From assembly GCA_965202735.1 (NCBI GenBank), contig OZ241844.1, positions 3,100,001 through 3,164,000 of the forward strand: 64,000 nucleotides of DNA, written 5' to 3'. This document shows, in pieces, positions 19,070 to 28,524 of this stretch (positions are counted from its first letter, which is position 1; the number at the start of each line of letters is the position of its first letter). A program made the translations under genes and the position numbers. The DNA is from HK1 sp965202735. Lineage in GTDB: Bacteria > Pseudomonadota > Gammaproteobacteria > HK1. The notes under the pieces were generated by a model that was not told where the DNA came from, did no database searches, and worked only from the letters and a program-made list of their open reading frames with translations.

Positions 19070-21364
19070 ATGACCAGCCGCATGATGACCACCACCGGGG
19101 TCGTGCTCGCCGTGGTGCTGCTGTTCGCGGTCAACATCCTCGCGAGCCGGCTCCTCGGCCCGGCCCGCATCGATCTCACCGAGCACCGCCTGTTCACCCT
19201 GTCGGAAGGCACCCGCGGCATCCTCACCAGCCTCGACGAGCCGGTGACCCTGCGGCTCTATCTCTCGAAGCGCGAGCTGGAGCGGGTCCCGGGGATCGGG
19301 GGCTACGCCGACCGCGTGCGGGCGTTGCTGGAGGAGTACGGGCGTATCGCGGGTGACCGGCTGACCCTGCACGTGATCGACCCCGAGCCGTTCTCCGACG
19401 AGGAGGACCGGGCGGTCGGGCATGGGCTGCGCGGCGTGCCGCTCGGGCTCGACGAGGGGATCTTCTACTTCGGTCTCGTGGGAACGAACTCCGTCGACGA
19501 CGAGGAAACGATCCCGTTCTTCGCGGCGGAGCGCGAGCAGTTCCTCGAGTACGACGTGACCAGGCTCGTCCACAACCTCTCGAGCCCGAAGCGGAAGGTC
19601 GTGGGACTGCTGAGCTCGCTCCCCGTCGAGGGGCAGGGGCCGGCGATGCAGGCCGCGATGCCCGGCATGGGCGCGCCGCCCTGGATGGTGGTCGACCAGA
19701 TCCGCCAGCTCTTCGAGCTGCGCTCGCTGCATCCGGGCCTCGACGAGGTCCCCGAGGACATCGACGTCCTGATGCTGGTCCATCCCCGGACCCTGCCGGA
19801 CGAGGCGCTCTACGCCATCGACCAGTACGTGCTCGGCGGCGGCAGGGTCGTCGCGTTCGCCGACCCGTACTCCGAGGCCCAGCAGGACGCCATGGCGATG
19901 GCCGGCGGCATGATGCAGCCGATGGCGTCGCGCCGCTCCGGGATCGACGAGCTGCTCGCCGCCTGGGGCGTGACCCTCGGCCAGGACGTGGTGGCGGATC
20001 TGGCGCTCGCGCTCAAGGTGCGCATGGAGCAGGGCGGGCGCATCCTGACGTTCGACTACCCGGTGTGGATGAACATCACCCCGACCACCTTCGACCACGA
20101 GGACATCGTCACCGGCAACCTCGCCAACCTCGGGTTCGGCACCCCGGGATACCTCGAGCCCGCGCCGGGGGCGACGACCACGTTCACGCCGCTCGTGACC
20201 ACCACGTCCGGCGCCGCGCAGTTCACGATCGCACAGGTCGCGGCGGTGACCACGGACCCGCGCGATCTGCTCGACGACTATGTCCCGCAGGATCGCCCCT
20301 ATACGGTGGTGGCGCGCATCTCCGGCAAGGTCCGCACCGCGTTCCCGGACGGACGTCCGGCGGGTGAGCCGTCCGAGGGGGAGGACACCAGCGAGACGGC
20401 CGGCGAGGAGGATGCCGGCGCCGGCGCTGGCGCCGGCGCCGAGGCTGGGGTCGGAACCGGGGCTGGAGCCGGCACCGGGGCCGGGGCCGGGGCCGGGGCC
20501 GGGGCTGGGGTTGGGGTCGGCGCCGGGGCTGGAGTCGGAACCGGGGCTGGGGCCGGAACCGGGGCTGGGGCCGGAACCGGGACTGGGGTCGGAACCGGGA
20601 CTGGGGTCGAGGCCGGGGCCGGGGTCGGGGTCGGGGTCGGGGCCGGGGCCGGGGCCGGGGCTGGGGTCGGGGCCGGGGCTGGGGTCGAGGCCGGGGCCGG
20701 GGTCGGGGTCGGGGTCGGGGCCGGGGCCGGGGCCGGGGCTGGGGTCGGGGCCGGCACCGAAGCCGGGCCGACGCACCTGCCGGAATCGGTCGAGGACGCC
20801 CAGATCATCGTGGTGGCGGACGCCGACATGCTCGCGGACCGGTTCTGGGTGGTGGTGCAGGAGTTCCTCGGCAGCCGGATCGCGATCCCGGGCGCCGCCA
20901 ACGGCACGCTGGTGATCAACGCCCTCGACAACCTCACCGGCTCCGGCGACCTCATCAGCGTGCGCAACCGCGGCACGTTCACCCGGCCGTTCACCCGGGT
21001 GGTGGCGCTCAGGCAGCAGGCCGAGCGCGACTTTCGCGCGAAGGAGCAGGAGCTGATCGCCGAGCTGGAGGAGACCGAGCGCCGGCTCGTGGAGCTGGAG
21101 GAGAGCAGTCAGGGCAATGACGCGCTCGTCCTCACCGACGCGCAGCGCGACGAGCTGGTCAGGTTCCGTCAGGAGCGGGTGCGGATCGGCAAGGAGCTTC
21201 GCGAGGTGCGGCGGCAGCTTCGCGCGGACATCGAGGCGCTGGAGGCGTGGCTGAAGTTCGCGAACATCGGGCTGGTGCCGATCCTGATCGGCCTCGCCGG
21301 AATGGTGGCGGGCCTGATACAGCTCCGGCGACGGCAGCGCGCGGTGACGGCGCAGGCGCGGTGA
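19070..21364 (+). CDS. GldG-family ABC-associated protein with Gly-Ala/Val expansion
   Basis: A 764-residue protein with an N-terminal membrane anchor (VVLAVVLLFAVNILASRLL). A GldG/IFT52-like domain follows (RIDLTEHRLFTLSEGTRGI, then a segment ending VDVLMLVHP-like). The C-terminal half has a Glu-rich coiled coil (about 650-725) and a last membrane segment (GLVPILIGLAGMVAGLIQL). Residues about 450-563 are a run of Gly alternating with Ala, Val and Thr, encoded by a G-rich hexamer repeat absent from the family in general. The frame is kept, so the protein may still work with the extra loop. Likely the extracytoplasmic partner of the upstream exporter. The stop codon lies within a 17-bp tandem repeat. 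Confidence 0.9.
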   Translation: MTSRMMTTTGVVLAVVLLFAVNILASRLLGPARIDLTEHRLFTLSEGTRGILTSLDEPVTLRLYLSKRELERVPGIGGYADRVRALLEEYGRIAGDRLTLHVIDPEPFSDEEDRAVGHGLRGVPLGLDEGIFYFGLVGTNSVDDEETIPFFAAEREQFLEYDVTRLVHNLSSPKRKVVGLLSSLPVEGQGPAMQAAMPGMGAPPWMVVDQIRQLFELRSLHPGLDEVPEDIDVLMLVHPRTLPDEALYAIDQYVLGGGRVVAFADPYSEAQQDAMAMAGGMMQPMASRRSGIDELLAAWGVTLGQDVVADLALALKVRMEQGGRILTFDYPVWMNITPTTFDHEDIVTGNLANLGFGTPGYLEPAPGATTTFTPLVTTTSGAAQFTIAQVAAVTTDPRDLLDDYVPQDRPYTVVARISGKVRTAFPDGRPAGEPSEGEDTSETAGEEDAGAGAGAGAEAGVGTGAGAGTGAGAGAGAGAGVGVGAGAGVGTGAGAGTGAGAGTGTGVGTGTGVEAGAGVGVGVGAGAGAGAGVGAGAGVEAGAGVGVGVGAGAGAGAGVGAGTEAGPTHLPESVEDAQIIVVADADMLADRFWVVVQEFLGSRIAIPGAANGTLVINALDNLTGSGDLISVRNRGTFTRPFTRVVALRQQAERDFRAKEQELIAELEETERRLVELEESSQGNDALVLTDAQRDELVRFRQERVRIGKELREVRRQLRADIEALEAWLKFANIGLVPILIGLAGMVAGLIQLRRRQRAVTAQAR
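20420..20757. repeat. hexamer GGGGCC-type expansion inside the GldG gene
   Basis: About 340 bp made almost wholly of GGGGCCGGGGCTGGGGTC-like hexamers, strongly G-rich on the plus strand. It is translated as a Gly-Ala/Gly-Val array, and the hexamer period keeps the reading frame. The G-tracts could form G-quadruplexes. Confidence 0.92.
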
Positions 21365-21408
21365 CGGCGCAGGTGCGGCGACGGCGCAGGTGCGGCGACG
21401 GCGCAGGC
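21341..21408. repeat. 17-bp tandem repeat across the gldG stop codon
   Basis: Four contiguous units of GCGGTGACGGCGCAGGC (later units have C for T). The GldG stop TGA at 21362-21364 lies in the second unit. Because 17 is not a multiple of three, copy-number change would move the protein end and the distance to the next gene. Confidence 0.9.
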
Positions 21409-21432
21409 GCCCGGCAGAGGAGGATACGGTCG

Positions 21433-22824
21433 ATGCGTGGTGCTCGTGCGGTTCTGGTGCTCGCGGTCGTGACCCTGGTCGCCGTCGGCGCGGTGCTGTT
21501 CGTCGAGCGCGGGCCGGCTCCGGCGGAGCCGGGCGGCGACACCGTCTTTCCGACGCTGCTGGAGCAGGTGAACGCGGTGGCGCGGGTGCGGGTGACCGGT
21601 AGCGAGGGCACGTTCACCCTGGCGCGCGACGGTGACGCCTGGGTCGTGGAAGAGAAGGAGCGGCACCCGGCCGACCCGGACCGGGTGCACAGGCTGCTCG
21701 TCGGCGCGGCGGGGATGAAGCGGATCGAGCCGAAGACGAGCAACCCCGAGCGCTACCCGAAGCTGTGGCTCGAGGACCCGTCCGGCGAGGACGCGAGGTC
21801 GGTGGGGTTCGTCCTCGAGGACGCGTCGGGCGCCGCGCTCGCCCGCTGGGTGCTCGGAGACCGCCGGCCCTCGAAGTCCGATGCCGGCCGCACCGAGCTC
21901 TACATCCGCATCGGCGACGATCCGCTGGCGTGGCTGGTCGAAGGCTCGGTCCCCGGCGGACGGCACATCATCGACTGGCTGGACCGCAGGGTCGCGCGCA
22001 TCGATCGCGAGCGCCTGCGCGGCGTCGAGGTCTCCCACGCGGACGGTGCGGTCGTCGCGGTGGACAAGCCGCTCCCGGCCGACAACGACTTCGTGCTGCG
22101 GGACGTTCCCGAGGGCCGGGAGGTCGATTCCCGGTACCGCATCAACGACATCGGGCGCTTCCTCGAAGACCTGCGCTTCGAGGACGTGGCGCCGGTGTCC
22201 GAGCTGGACTTCGCCGGCTCCCCGGACAAGCGCGTGCAGGTCGCGACCTTCGACGGGCTGCGCGTGCACCTCGACTCCGTCATGCGCGACGGCGAAGCCT
22301 GGGTGAGGCTGCGCGCCGAGGTCGACGAGGAGCTGGTCGACGAAGGCTTGGTCGAGGAGGGGTTGCCCGGGGAGGCGGCGGAAGCCGGCGCCGCCGTGTC
22401 CGGTGCCGAGGCCGATGCGAGCGGAGCCGGCGCCGCCGCGTCCGGTGCCAAGGCCGATACGAGCGGAGCCGACGCCGCCGCGTCCGGTGCCAAGGCCGAT
22501 ACGAGCGGAGCCGACGCCGCCGCGTCCGGCGCCGAGGCCGATGCGAGCGGAGCCGACGCCGCCGCGTCCGGTGCCGATGCCGATACGAGCGGAGCCGGCG
22601 CCGCCGCGTCCGGCGGCGGGCCCGGCCCGGCATCGGAGGACACACCGGGGGCGCTCCGCCCGCTCGACGAGGTCCGGACCGAGGCCGAGCGGCTGAACGC
22701 GCGGTGGCGGGGCTGGGCCTACGAGCTCCCGTCGTTCAAGCGGGACTACATCGCCAGACGCATGGACGAGCTCACCCGGGCGGTCGAAGGAACGGACGAG
22801 GACCCGGGCGGAAGCGATTCCTGA
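21433..22824 (+). CDS. DUF4340 protein with Ser-Gly-Ala repeat insertion
   Basis: A 463-residue protein starting MRGARAVLVLAVVTLVAVG, a single N-terminal membrane anchor. The DUF4340 body (FTLARDGDAWVVEEKERHPA through VEVSHADGAVVAVDKPLP) is predicted to lie outside the membrane. DUF4340 genes normally follow gldG-type genes, as here (69-bp gap filled by a tandem repeat). Residues about 320-395 contain some five 14-residue units of the form ASGAKADTSGADAA, matching a 42-bp DNA repeat. The conserved C-terminus (WRGWAYELPSFKRDYI) resumes after it. Function unknown; probably part of the exporter complex. Confidence 0.88.
   Translation: MRGARAVLVLAVVTLVAVGAVLFVERGPAPAEPGGDTVFPTLLEQVNAVARVRVTGSEGTFTLARDGDAWVVEEKERHPADPDRVHRLLVGAAGMKRIEPKTSNPERYPKLWLEDPSGEDARSVGFVLEDASGAALARWVLGDRRPSKSDAGRTELYIRIGDDPLAWLVEGSVPGGRHIIDWLDRRVARIDRERLRGVEVSHADGAVVAVDKPLPADNDFVLRDVPEGREVDSRYRINDIGRFLEDLRFEDVAPVSELDFAGSPDKRVQVATFDGLRVHLDSVMRDGEAWVRLRAEVDEELVDEGLVEEGLPGEAAEAGAAVSGAEADASGAGAAASGAKADTSGADAAASGAKADTSGADAAASGAEADASGADAAASGADADTSGAGAAASGGGPGPASEDTPGALRPLDEVRTEAERLNARWRGWAYELPSFKRDYIARRMDELTRAVEGTDEDPGGSDS
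22398..22615. repeat. 42-bp in-frame tandem repeat in the DUF4340 gene
   Basis: About five units of 42 bp, typified by GCGTCCGGTGCCAAGGCC followed by GATACGAGCGGAGCCGACGC, differing by a few bases. The period is a multiple of three, so copy-number changes would be in frame. Confidence 0.9.
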
Positions 22825-22912
22825 CGCCGAGAGACTCCTTCATCTTCCATACGCGGCGAGGGCGTCGAAGTCGCAGGATGAAGTGCGCGGGAAGAAGACA
22901 TGACATGGACGT

Positions 22913-24004
22913 TCAGACACGGTGCGCGGCGAGGGCGTCGAAGTCGAGCTCGACACCGTGTCCCGGACGGTCCGGGGCGATGGCGCAGCCCTCCTCGAGC
23001 GGCAGCGGCTCGGCCAGGAAGCGCTCGAGCCCGAAGCCGTGGAACTCCAGCCACGAGCCGTTGGGGACCGCGCCGAGCAGGTGCACGTGGATGTCGTGGA
23101 TGCCGTGCGAGGTCACCGGCAGGTTGCGGGCCTCGGCGAGACGCGCCACCCGGAGCCACGGGGTGATGCCGCCCAGGGTCGCCGCATCGGGCTCGGGGAA
23201 GCTCACCCGCCCCCGCGCGATGGTCTGCTCGAACTCGTGGACGCTGTGCAGGTTCTCGCCGGTCGCGATCGGCACGCCTCCTTCCACCGCCACCCGCGCG
23301 AGGCCGTCCACATCCTCGGGGATGATCGGCTCTTCCAGCCAGACGAGGGAGAAGGGAGCCAGCGCGCGCGCCGCCGCGATCGCCTCGTGGACCCGCCAGC
23401 GCATGTTCGCGTCCGCCATCAGCGGGAAGTCCGGCCCGACCATCTCGCGGACGGCCGCCACCCGTTCCACGTCCTCCGACAGCCGGTCGCGTCCCACCTT
23501 CATCTTGATCGCTCCGAAACCGCGATCGAGAAAGCCGCGGGTCTGCTCGCGGAGCGCATCGAGGGTGAAGTGGAGGTCGATGCCGCCCGCGTAGGCCGGC
23601 ACCTTGCGCCGATGCCCGCCGAGCAGCCGCCACAGCGGCTCGCCGCGCCGCCGTCCTTCGAGGTCCCACAGCGCGATGTCGATGGCCGCGATGGCGAACG
23701 CGGTGGCGCCGCCCCGCCCGCAGAAGTGCACATGCCACCACATGCGGTCCCACAGCCGGTCGATGTCCCGGGCGTCCTCGCCCGCAAGCAGCGGGGCGAG
23801 GTCGTACTCGATCAGGGCGTGGATCGCGCGCGATCCGATGTCGTTGACGGTGTAGGTGTAGCCGACGCCCTCCGCACCGCCGGCATCCCGCACCCGCGCC
23901 ACGACGAGCCCGGAGTGGCTGATGTCGCCGTGGGTCGAGTCCGACATCACGACGGGAAGAGGGATGCGGTAGTGGAGGGCTTCGATGGCGGCGATACGGG
24001 TCAT
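22913..24004 (-). CDS. mandelate racemase/muconate lactonizing enzyme family protein
   Basis: A 363-residue enolase-superfamily enzyme. The N-terminal capping domain starts MTRIAAIEALHYRIPLPVVM. In the barrel, IKMKVGRD offers the Lys-x-Lys base, LMADANMRW the first metal Asp, VWLEEPI and IATGEN the metal Glu residues, and TSHGIHDIHVHL the His of the second base. The KxK plus His/Asp pattern suggests an acid-sugar dehydratase, racemase or similar reaction on a carboxylate substrate, which cannot be named from sequence. It stands alone, convergent with the DUF4340 gene. A tandem repeat lies just upstream of its start. Confidence 0.9.
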   Translation of the reverse strand: MTRIAAIEALHYRIPLPVVMSDSTHGDISHSGLVVARVRDAGGAEGVGYTYTVNDIGSRAIHALIEYDLAPLLAGEDARDIDRLWDRMWWHVHFCGRGGATAFAIAAIDIALWDLEGRRRGEPLWRLLGGHRRKVPAYAGGIDLHFTLDALREQTRGFLDRGFGAIKMKVGRDRLSEDVERVAAVREMVGPDFPLMADANMRWRVHEAIAAARALAPFSLVWLEEPIIPEDVDGLARVAVEGGVPIATGENLHSVHEFEQTIARGRVSFPEPDAATLGGITPWLRVARLAEARNLPVTSHGIHDIHVHLLGAVPNGSWLEFHGFGLERFLAEPLPLEEGCAIAPDRPGHGVELDFDALAAHRV

Positions 24005-24009
24005 CGGGG

Positions 24010-24101
24010 GGGTTGCTCCTGTCCGTGGGTGGGGAAGTGGGTGTCGATACCCGCGCCGGCGACCGCGCCCCAGTTGCTCCTGTCCCTGAGCGGGGAAGTG
24101 T
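24010..24101. repeat. ~62-bp tandem duplication upstream of the enolase-superfamily gene
   Basis: GGTTGCTCCTGTCCGTG...GGGGAAGTG near 24010 recurs as AGTTGCTCCTGTCCCTG...GGGGAAGTG near 24072. It occupies the promoter-side flank of the enolase-superfamily gene. Confidence 0.8.
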
Positions 24102-24243
24102 GACCGGCTCCTCCGGGTCCGGCGAGCGGCGCGGGATGTACACTTCCGGGCAGGCGCCTCGCACGTGCATCGCGGCATTCCGAATTCCGGCGCGCAGCGC
24201 ATGCCCGATGCACGGGGCCGGAGTTGTCGGGACGGAACCGCGC

Positions 24244-24675
24244 ATGGCGATCTTCGTCGACGAACGCATCAGCCTCGCCGACGACGAGGTGAGCGAGCAG
24301 TTCGTGCGTTCCCCCGGACCCGGCGGCCAGAACGTCAACAAGCTGGCGACCGCGGTGCAGCTCCGCTTCGACGCGCGCGGCTCGCCATCGCTTCCCGAGG
24401 ACGTGCGTGAGCGCCTGCTGGAGCTCGCGGGGACGCGGGCGACGAAGCACGGCGAGATCGTCATCAGCGCGCATCGGTTCCGCACCCGGGAGCGCAACCG
24501 GGAGGACGCGCTGGAGCGGCTCGTCTCGCTCGTGCGCCGAGCCGCGGCGCCGGTGAAGCCGCGAAGGCCCACGAAGCCGAGCGTGACATCGAAGCGGCGC
24601 CGGCTGGAGGACAAGCGCCGGCGCTCGCAGCTCAAGCACGCACGCCAGCGCCTCGTCCACGATTCCGAGACATGA
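24244..24675 (+). CDS. arfB: alternative ribosome-rescue factor / peptidyl-tRNA hydrolase ArfB
   Basis: A 143-residue protein with the release-factor catalytic loop FVRSPGPGGQNVNK; GGQ hydrolyses peptidyl-tRNA. The basic, disordered C-terminal tail (KRRRLEDKRRRSQLKHARQR) is what ArfB inserts in the empty mRNA channel of stalled ribosomes. Length matches E. coli ArfB (about 140). It lacks the codon-recognition domains of RF1/RF2. It is followed 15 bp later by the NnrU-family gene, probably co-transcribed. An upstream in-frame extension to 24013 overlaps the repeat and is unlikely. Confidence 0.93.
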   Translation: MAIFVDERISLADDEVSEQFVRSPGPGGQNVNKLATAVQLRFDARGSPSLPEDVRERLLELAGTRATKHGEIVISAHRFRTRERNREDALERLVSLVRRAAAPVKPRRPTKPSVTSKRRRLEDKRRRSQLKHARQRLVHDSET

Positions 24676-24690
24676 ACTGGAGATGGTCCG

Positions 24691-25356
24691 ATGAAAGACA
24701 CCGCCATTATCGTCGTTCTCCTGCTGCTCTTCGCGGCGAGCCACATGCTGCTCTCGAGCCGGTCGATTCGGGCCTCGCTGGTGGCGCGGCTCGGGGACCG
24801 GCGGTTCCTCGCCGTGTACTCCATTGTCGCTCTGGCGTTCTTCGCGCCGCTCCTCTACTACTACTTCACGCACCTCCACACGGGACCGCTGCTGTGGTCC
24901 GTGCCGGTCTCCGGCGGGGTCGAGCTCGTGCTCGTGCTCGCGAACGTGGTCGGCTTCGTGCTGGCCGTGGCCGGGATGATGACCCCGAGCCCGGCATCGC
25001 TCGGTGGAGCGCCCGTCGCCGAGCCGCGCGGCGTGCATCGGATCACGCGCCACGCGCTCTTCATGGGCATGGGCATCTGGGCCCTCGCGCACCTCGTCGC
25101 CAACGGGTTTGCCAGCGACGTCGCATTCTTCGGCGGAATCGTCCTGTTCGTCCTCGTCGGCTCCTGGCACCAGGACCGCCGCAAGCTGGCCGACGGCGAC
25201 CCGCAGTTCGAGCGGTTCCACGCCGCGACGGCCTTCATCCCGTTCACGGGCCGCGGCGCGTTGCGCGGGCTGATGGAGCTGCCTCCGCTGGCGGTGGTCA
25301 TCGGCATTGCCGCCGCGCTGGTCACGCAGTACCTGCATCCGTCGGTCGGGGGGTGA
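24691..25356 (+). CDS. NnrU-family membrane protein
   Basis: A 221-residue inner-membrane protein with about six hydrophobic segments. NnrU hallmarks are HMLLSSRSIRASLVARLG near the start, GVHRITRHALFMGMGIWALAH, and the C-terminal SWHQDRRKLADGD. NnrU was named from denitrification loci, but most members are of unknown or isoprenoid-related function (relatives of 15-cis-zeta-carotene isomerase). No denitrification gene is nearby. Confidence 0.88.
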   Translation: MKDTAIIVVLLLLFAASHMLLSSRSIRASLVARLGDRRFLAVYSIVALAFFAPLLYYYFTHLHTGPLLWSVPVSGGVELVLVLANVVGFVLAVAGMMTPSPASLGGAPVAEPRGVHRITRHALFMGMGIWALAHLVANGFASDVAFFGGIVLFVLVGSWHQDRRKLADGDPQFERFHAATAFIPFTGRGALRGLMELPPLAVVIGIAAALVTQYLHPSVGG

Positions 25357-25695
25357 CGGTCCCGCGGGATGCGTCGCCAAAGAACGGAAGCGGGCGTTGT
25401 CTAGCACTCGAACGGGCGCCTGGGAGCGTATGGACAACGTTCATTTGCCCGAGACCGACCAGCAGAGCGCCGGAGGACGATCGGACCAATGACTCCGGGA
25501 GGAATCGCCGATCACGTCAGATGCGCCGCAGCAAGCCGCATCGATGAATCGGAGCGTGACCGCGCCGAGGCGAAAACGGAGTCCGTGTCCGTGGTGGCTG
25601 TCAGCTATCGTACCCACCGGTGAATACTTGAAGATGATGCGAATGAAACTGACAGAGTATTTGACGATCCGTTCACGCTCGAAACCCGGGCTGCA
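25357..25695. other. intergenic region before the PHP-ATPase operon
   Basis: About 340 bp with no supported gene. Its 3' half (about 25620-25690) is more AT-rich than its surroundings and probably carries the promoter of the downstream operon, but I cannot fix -35/-10 boxes. The drop in GC here may mark the edge of an acquired segment. Confidence 0.45.
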
Positions 25696-28524
25696 ATGAC
25701 CACCGGCACGGGACATGAGTGGCCCTACCCAGGATCACGTTGGTGGAAGTTCGACTTCCATACCCACACGCCTGCGTCCGTGGACTATGGGAAGGGAAGC
25801 GATCAGGCTGCCTTGCGCGGAATCACGCCCGAGGACTGGCTCCTCGGCTTCATGCGCGCCGACATGGACTGCGTGGCGGTCACGGATCACAACTCCGGGG
25901 AGTGGATCGAACGACTGAAGTCAGCGCTCTTGAGTATGGAAGAGGAGGAGCATGACGAATTCCGGCCGCTCTACCTGTTTCCCGGAGTAGAAATCAGCGC
26001 CAACGGCAACATCCACGTCCTTGCCTTGTTCGACACGGACAAGGGTTCCTCGGATATCAACAGGTTGCTTGGAGATGTCGGTTACCGCGGCTCCCCCGGG
26101 GAGAGCGGTCTTGCAGCGGAGGAGGCGCCCATTGGAGTTGTGGAGGCCATCTGCAAGGCCGGCGCCGTCCCCATTCTCGCCCATGTCGACGGGCCGTCCG
26201 GTGCGTGGCAATTGCCCGGAAACACGTTGGGGCCTCTGCTCGATGCGGGCGGACTATTCGCGATCGAGATCGTGGACCGCGAATCCGGGCGGTCCCCGCT
26301 CTACCTCCAGCGCAGATTTTCCTGGGCGGAGATTCTCGGTTCGGACTCCCACCATCCTGCCGGCGGACCCGGCCACCGCTTTCCAGGCTCCCATTACACC
26401 TGGGTCAAGATGGCGAAGCCCTCGCTCGAGGGCCTGCGATTGGCGTTGCTGGATGGACAGGGTTTTTCGATCCGGCGCAGCGACGAACCCGGGTCGTTCG
26501 ATCCCTTCTCTCCGCCGGCACATTGCATCGAAGCGATCGAGGTCGAGGGCGCGCGCTACATGGGACGCGGCACTTCGACAAGGCTTGCGTTCAGTCCCTG
26601 GCTCAACGCCCTGGTGGGTGGGCGGGGTACCGGCAAGTCCACGGTCATCCATGCGCTGCGGCTGGCTTCGGGGCGCGGACCCGAGCTTCGACACCTCGAT
26701 GGCCACAGTACGCCTCGCCTGACCTTCGAACGATTCGACCAGGTTCCGGAGAGTCGCATGAAGACAGGTGGACTGACCAGAGATACGGCGATCCGCTGGA
26801 CCGTGACGCGGGACGGAGTTCGCCACCGCGTTCATTGGCGCCAGGGCGGTTCCGCCCCCGTTGTGGAAGAAGCCATGGACGATCTTCAATGGAAGTCGTC
26901 ATCCATACCGCCAGACCGCTTCCCGATCCGGATCCTGAGTCAGGGTCAGATCGCCGAATTGGCCGGTGAGAACCAGCAAGCGTTGTTGCAGGTGATCGAC
27001 GAGGCGGCAGGTGTGGACGTGTTCCACAGCAAGCTGGAAGAAGCATGCAATGCGTTTCTGGCCGTGCGCGCGCGGATTCGGGAGATGGAAGTTACACTGG
27101 CCCGCCGTGACGACATCGTGGTCAAGCGAGATGATGTCGAACGCAAGTTGAAGCGCTTCGAGGAATCGGGACATACGTCGATCCTGACCGCGTACCGTAC
27201 CCGTAGCCGCCAGGGTCGAGAAGTGGATCGGCACTTCGAGGTGACGGAAGCGGCCGCAGTCCGCATCGAAGAAGCTGTCTCGACAATGGTACCGGAGGAT
27301 CTGTCAGAGGGGTCGTTCGATAGAGCCTTGCAGGAGGACCAGCAGGCGATCTCGATTATCGGCTCGTTGGCCGACGGGGTCCGCGACGCGAGTCGGACGT
27401 TGAGCCACGCCGCAAGGAACCTGCACGACGTCGTCGCGAAGCAGCGCGGCGTGCTGACGAGCAGCATGTGGCAGGCCACGGTGGATGACGCCGACAGGCA
27501 GTACAGGAGTCTGGTCGAGGCACTGCGTACGGAAGGCGTCACCGATCCGAATGAATACGGTCGTCTGACCAGTGAACGGCAATCGCTCGACACTGATCTG
27601 GAAGCTCTGAACTCCTTGGCGGAAACACGCGCCAGGCTGTGCCTTCAATCGAAAGCGTTGCTTGAAATGGTGCTGGCTGCCCGCCGCGAAGTGAGCGCTG
27701 CACGGGATAATTTCCTGACCGGAACCCTGGCGAACAATCGCTTCGTGCGCATCGGGCTCCAGAGGTACGGGAATGACCCTCGGGTAGTCGAAAGCTCGTT
27801 GCGCGAAGCACTGAACGTTCTGGACGACCGCTTCGAGGGAGACATCCTGGCAACGGATGGCGATGGCGGGAACCGCGGATGCGTTGCAGACCTGCTCGAC
27901 GATCTGACGGAGAGCCCGACGGAACCCGATGCGCGGAGAGTCGAGGCTCGAATCCAGGCGCTGAAGGATCGTCTCGCCGCCGCATGTGCGGGACAGGAAG
28001 AGTTCGGTGGACACTTCAACAACTATCTCGCGCGGGAATGCGGCCGTTCGCCGGGATTTCTGGACAAGCTGCTGACATGGTTCCCCGAGGACGCCTTGCA
28101 GGTGGAGTACAGCCGCACGGGTGAAGGAACCGACTTCCATCCTATCGTGCAGGCGTCCGATGGCGAGCGTTCAGCGGCGATGCTGGCCTTCCTGCTTGCC
28201 CACGGCGACGAGCCGTTGGTGCTCGATCAACCCGAGGACGATCTCGACAACCACCTGATCTACGACCTCGTCGTGCGGCAGATGCGGGAAAACAAGCGAC
28301 GGCGGCAGATCATCGTCGTGACGCACAATCCGAACATCGTCGTGAACGGTGATGCCGAGATGCTGCATGTGCTCGAATTTCGAGGAGGACAGTGCCGGGT
28401 CGTGCAAGCAGGCTCCTTGCAGGAAGCATCCTTGCGCGAGGAGGTTTGCCGGGTGATGGAAGGTGGACGTGAGGCATTCGAACGTCGCTACCGTCGATTG
28501 GGTCGGGACCCAGTCCATGTTTGA
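25696..28524 (+). CDS. TrlF-type PHP-domain AAA/SMC-like ATPase
   Basis: A 942-residue protein. The N-terminal PHP phosphoesterase domain shows KFDFHTHTPASVDYG (about 18-32), VAVTDHNSGEW (about 61-70), FPGVEISANGNIHVLALFD and ILGSDSHHP, the usual metal-binding motifs. An SMC/RecN-like ATPase follows: Walker A LVGGRGTGKST at about 302-312, a long helical middle, then Walker B PLVLDQPEDDLDN with H-switch IVVTHNPNIV near 840-870. NCBI names this architecture TrlF. The next gene starts inside its stop (8-bp overlap). Likely role is nucleic-acid sensing with nuclease or phosphatase output in defence; this is inference. A truncated relative lies at 45173-47006. Confidence 0.88.
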   Translation: MTTGTGHEWPYPGSRWWKFDFHTHTPASVDYGKGSDQAALRGITPEDWLLGFMRADMDCVAVTDHNSGEWIERLKSALLSMEEEEHDEFRPLYLFPGVEISANGNIHVLALFDTDKGSSDINRLLGDVGYRGSPGESGLAAEEAPIGVVEAICKAGAVPILAHVDGPSGAWQLPGNTLGPLLDAGGLFAIEIVDRESGRSPLYLQRRFSWAEILGSDSHHPAGGPGHRFPGSHYTWVKMAKPSLEGLRLALLDGQGFSIRRSDEPGSFDPFSPPAHCIEAIEVEGARYMGRGTSTRLAFSPWLNALVGGRGTGKSTVIHALRLASGRGPELRHLDGHSTPRLTFERFDQVPESRMKTGGLTRDTAIRWTVTRDGVRHRVHWRQGGSAPVVEEAMDDLQWKSSSIPPDRFPIRILSQGQIAELAGENQQALLQVIDEAAGVDVFHSKLEEACNAFLAVRARIREMEVTLARRDDIVVKRDDVERKLKRFEESGHTSILTAYRTRSRQGREVDRHFEVTEAAAVRIEEAVSTMVPEDLSEGSFDRALQEDQQAISIIGSLADGVRDASRTLSHAARNLHDVVAKQRGVLTSSMWQATVDDADRQYRSLVEALRTEGVTDPNEYGRLTSERQSLDTDLEALNSLAETRARLCLQSKALLEMVLAARREVSAARDNFLTGTLANNRFVRIGLQRYGNDPRVVESSLREALNVLDDRFEGDILATDGDGGNRGCVADLLDDLTESPTEPDARRVEARIQALKDRLAAACAGQEEFGGHFNNYLARECGRSPGFLDKLLTWFPEDALQVEYSRTGEGTDFHPIVQASDGERSAAMLAFLLAHGDEPLVLDQPEDDLDNHLIYDLVVRQMRENKRRRQIIVVTHNPNIVVNGDAEMLHVLEFRGGQCRVVQAGSLQEASLREEVCRVMEGGREAFERRYRRLGRDPVHV

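Noticed and set aside
20299..20994. Pro-Ala repeat protein on the minus strand opposite the gldG expansion
   Set aside because: It is only the complement of the hexamer repeat; conserved GldG sequence on both sides is on the plus strand.
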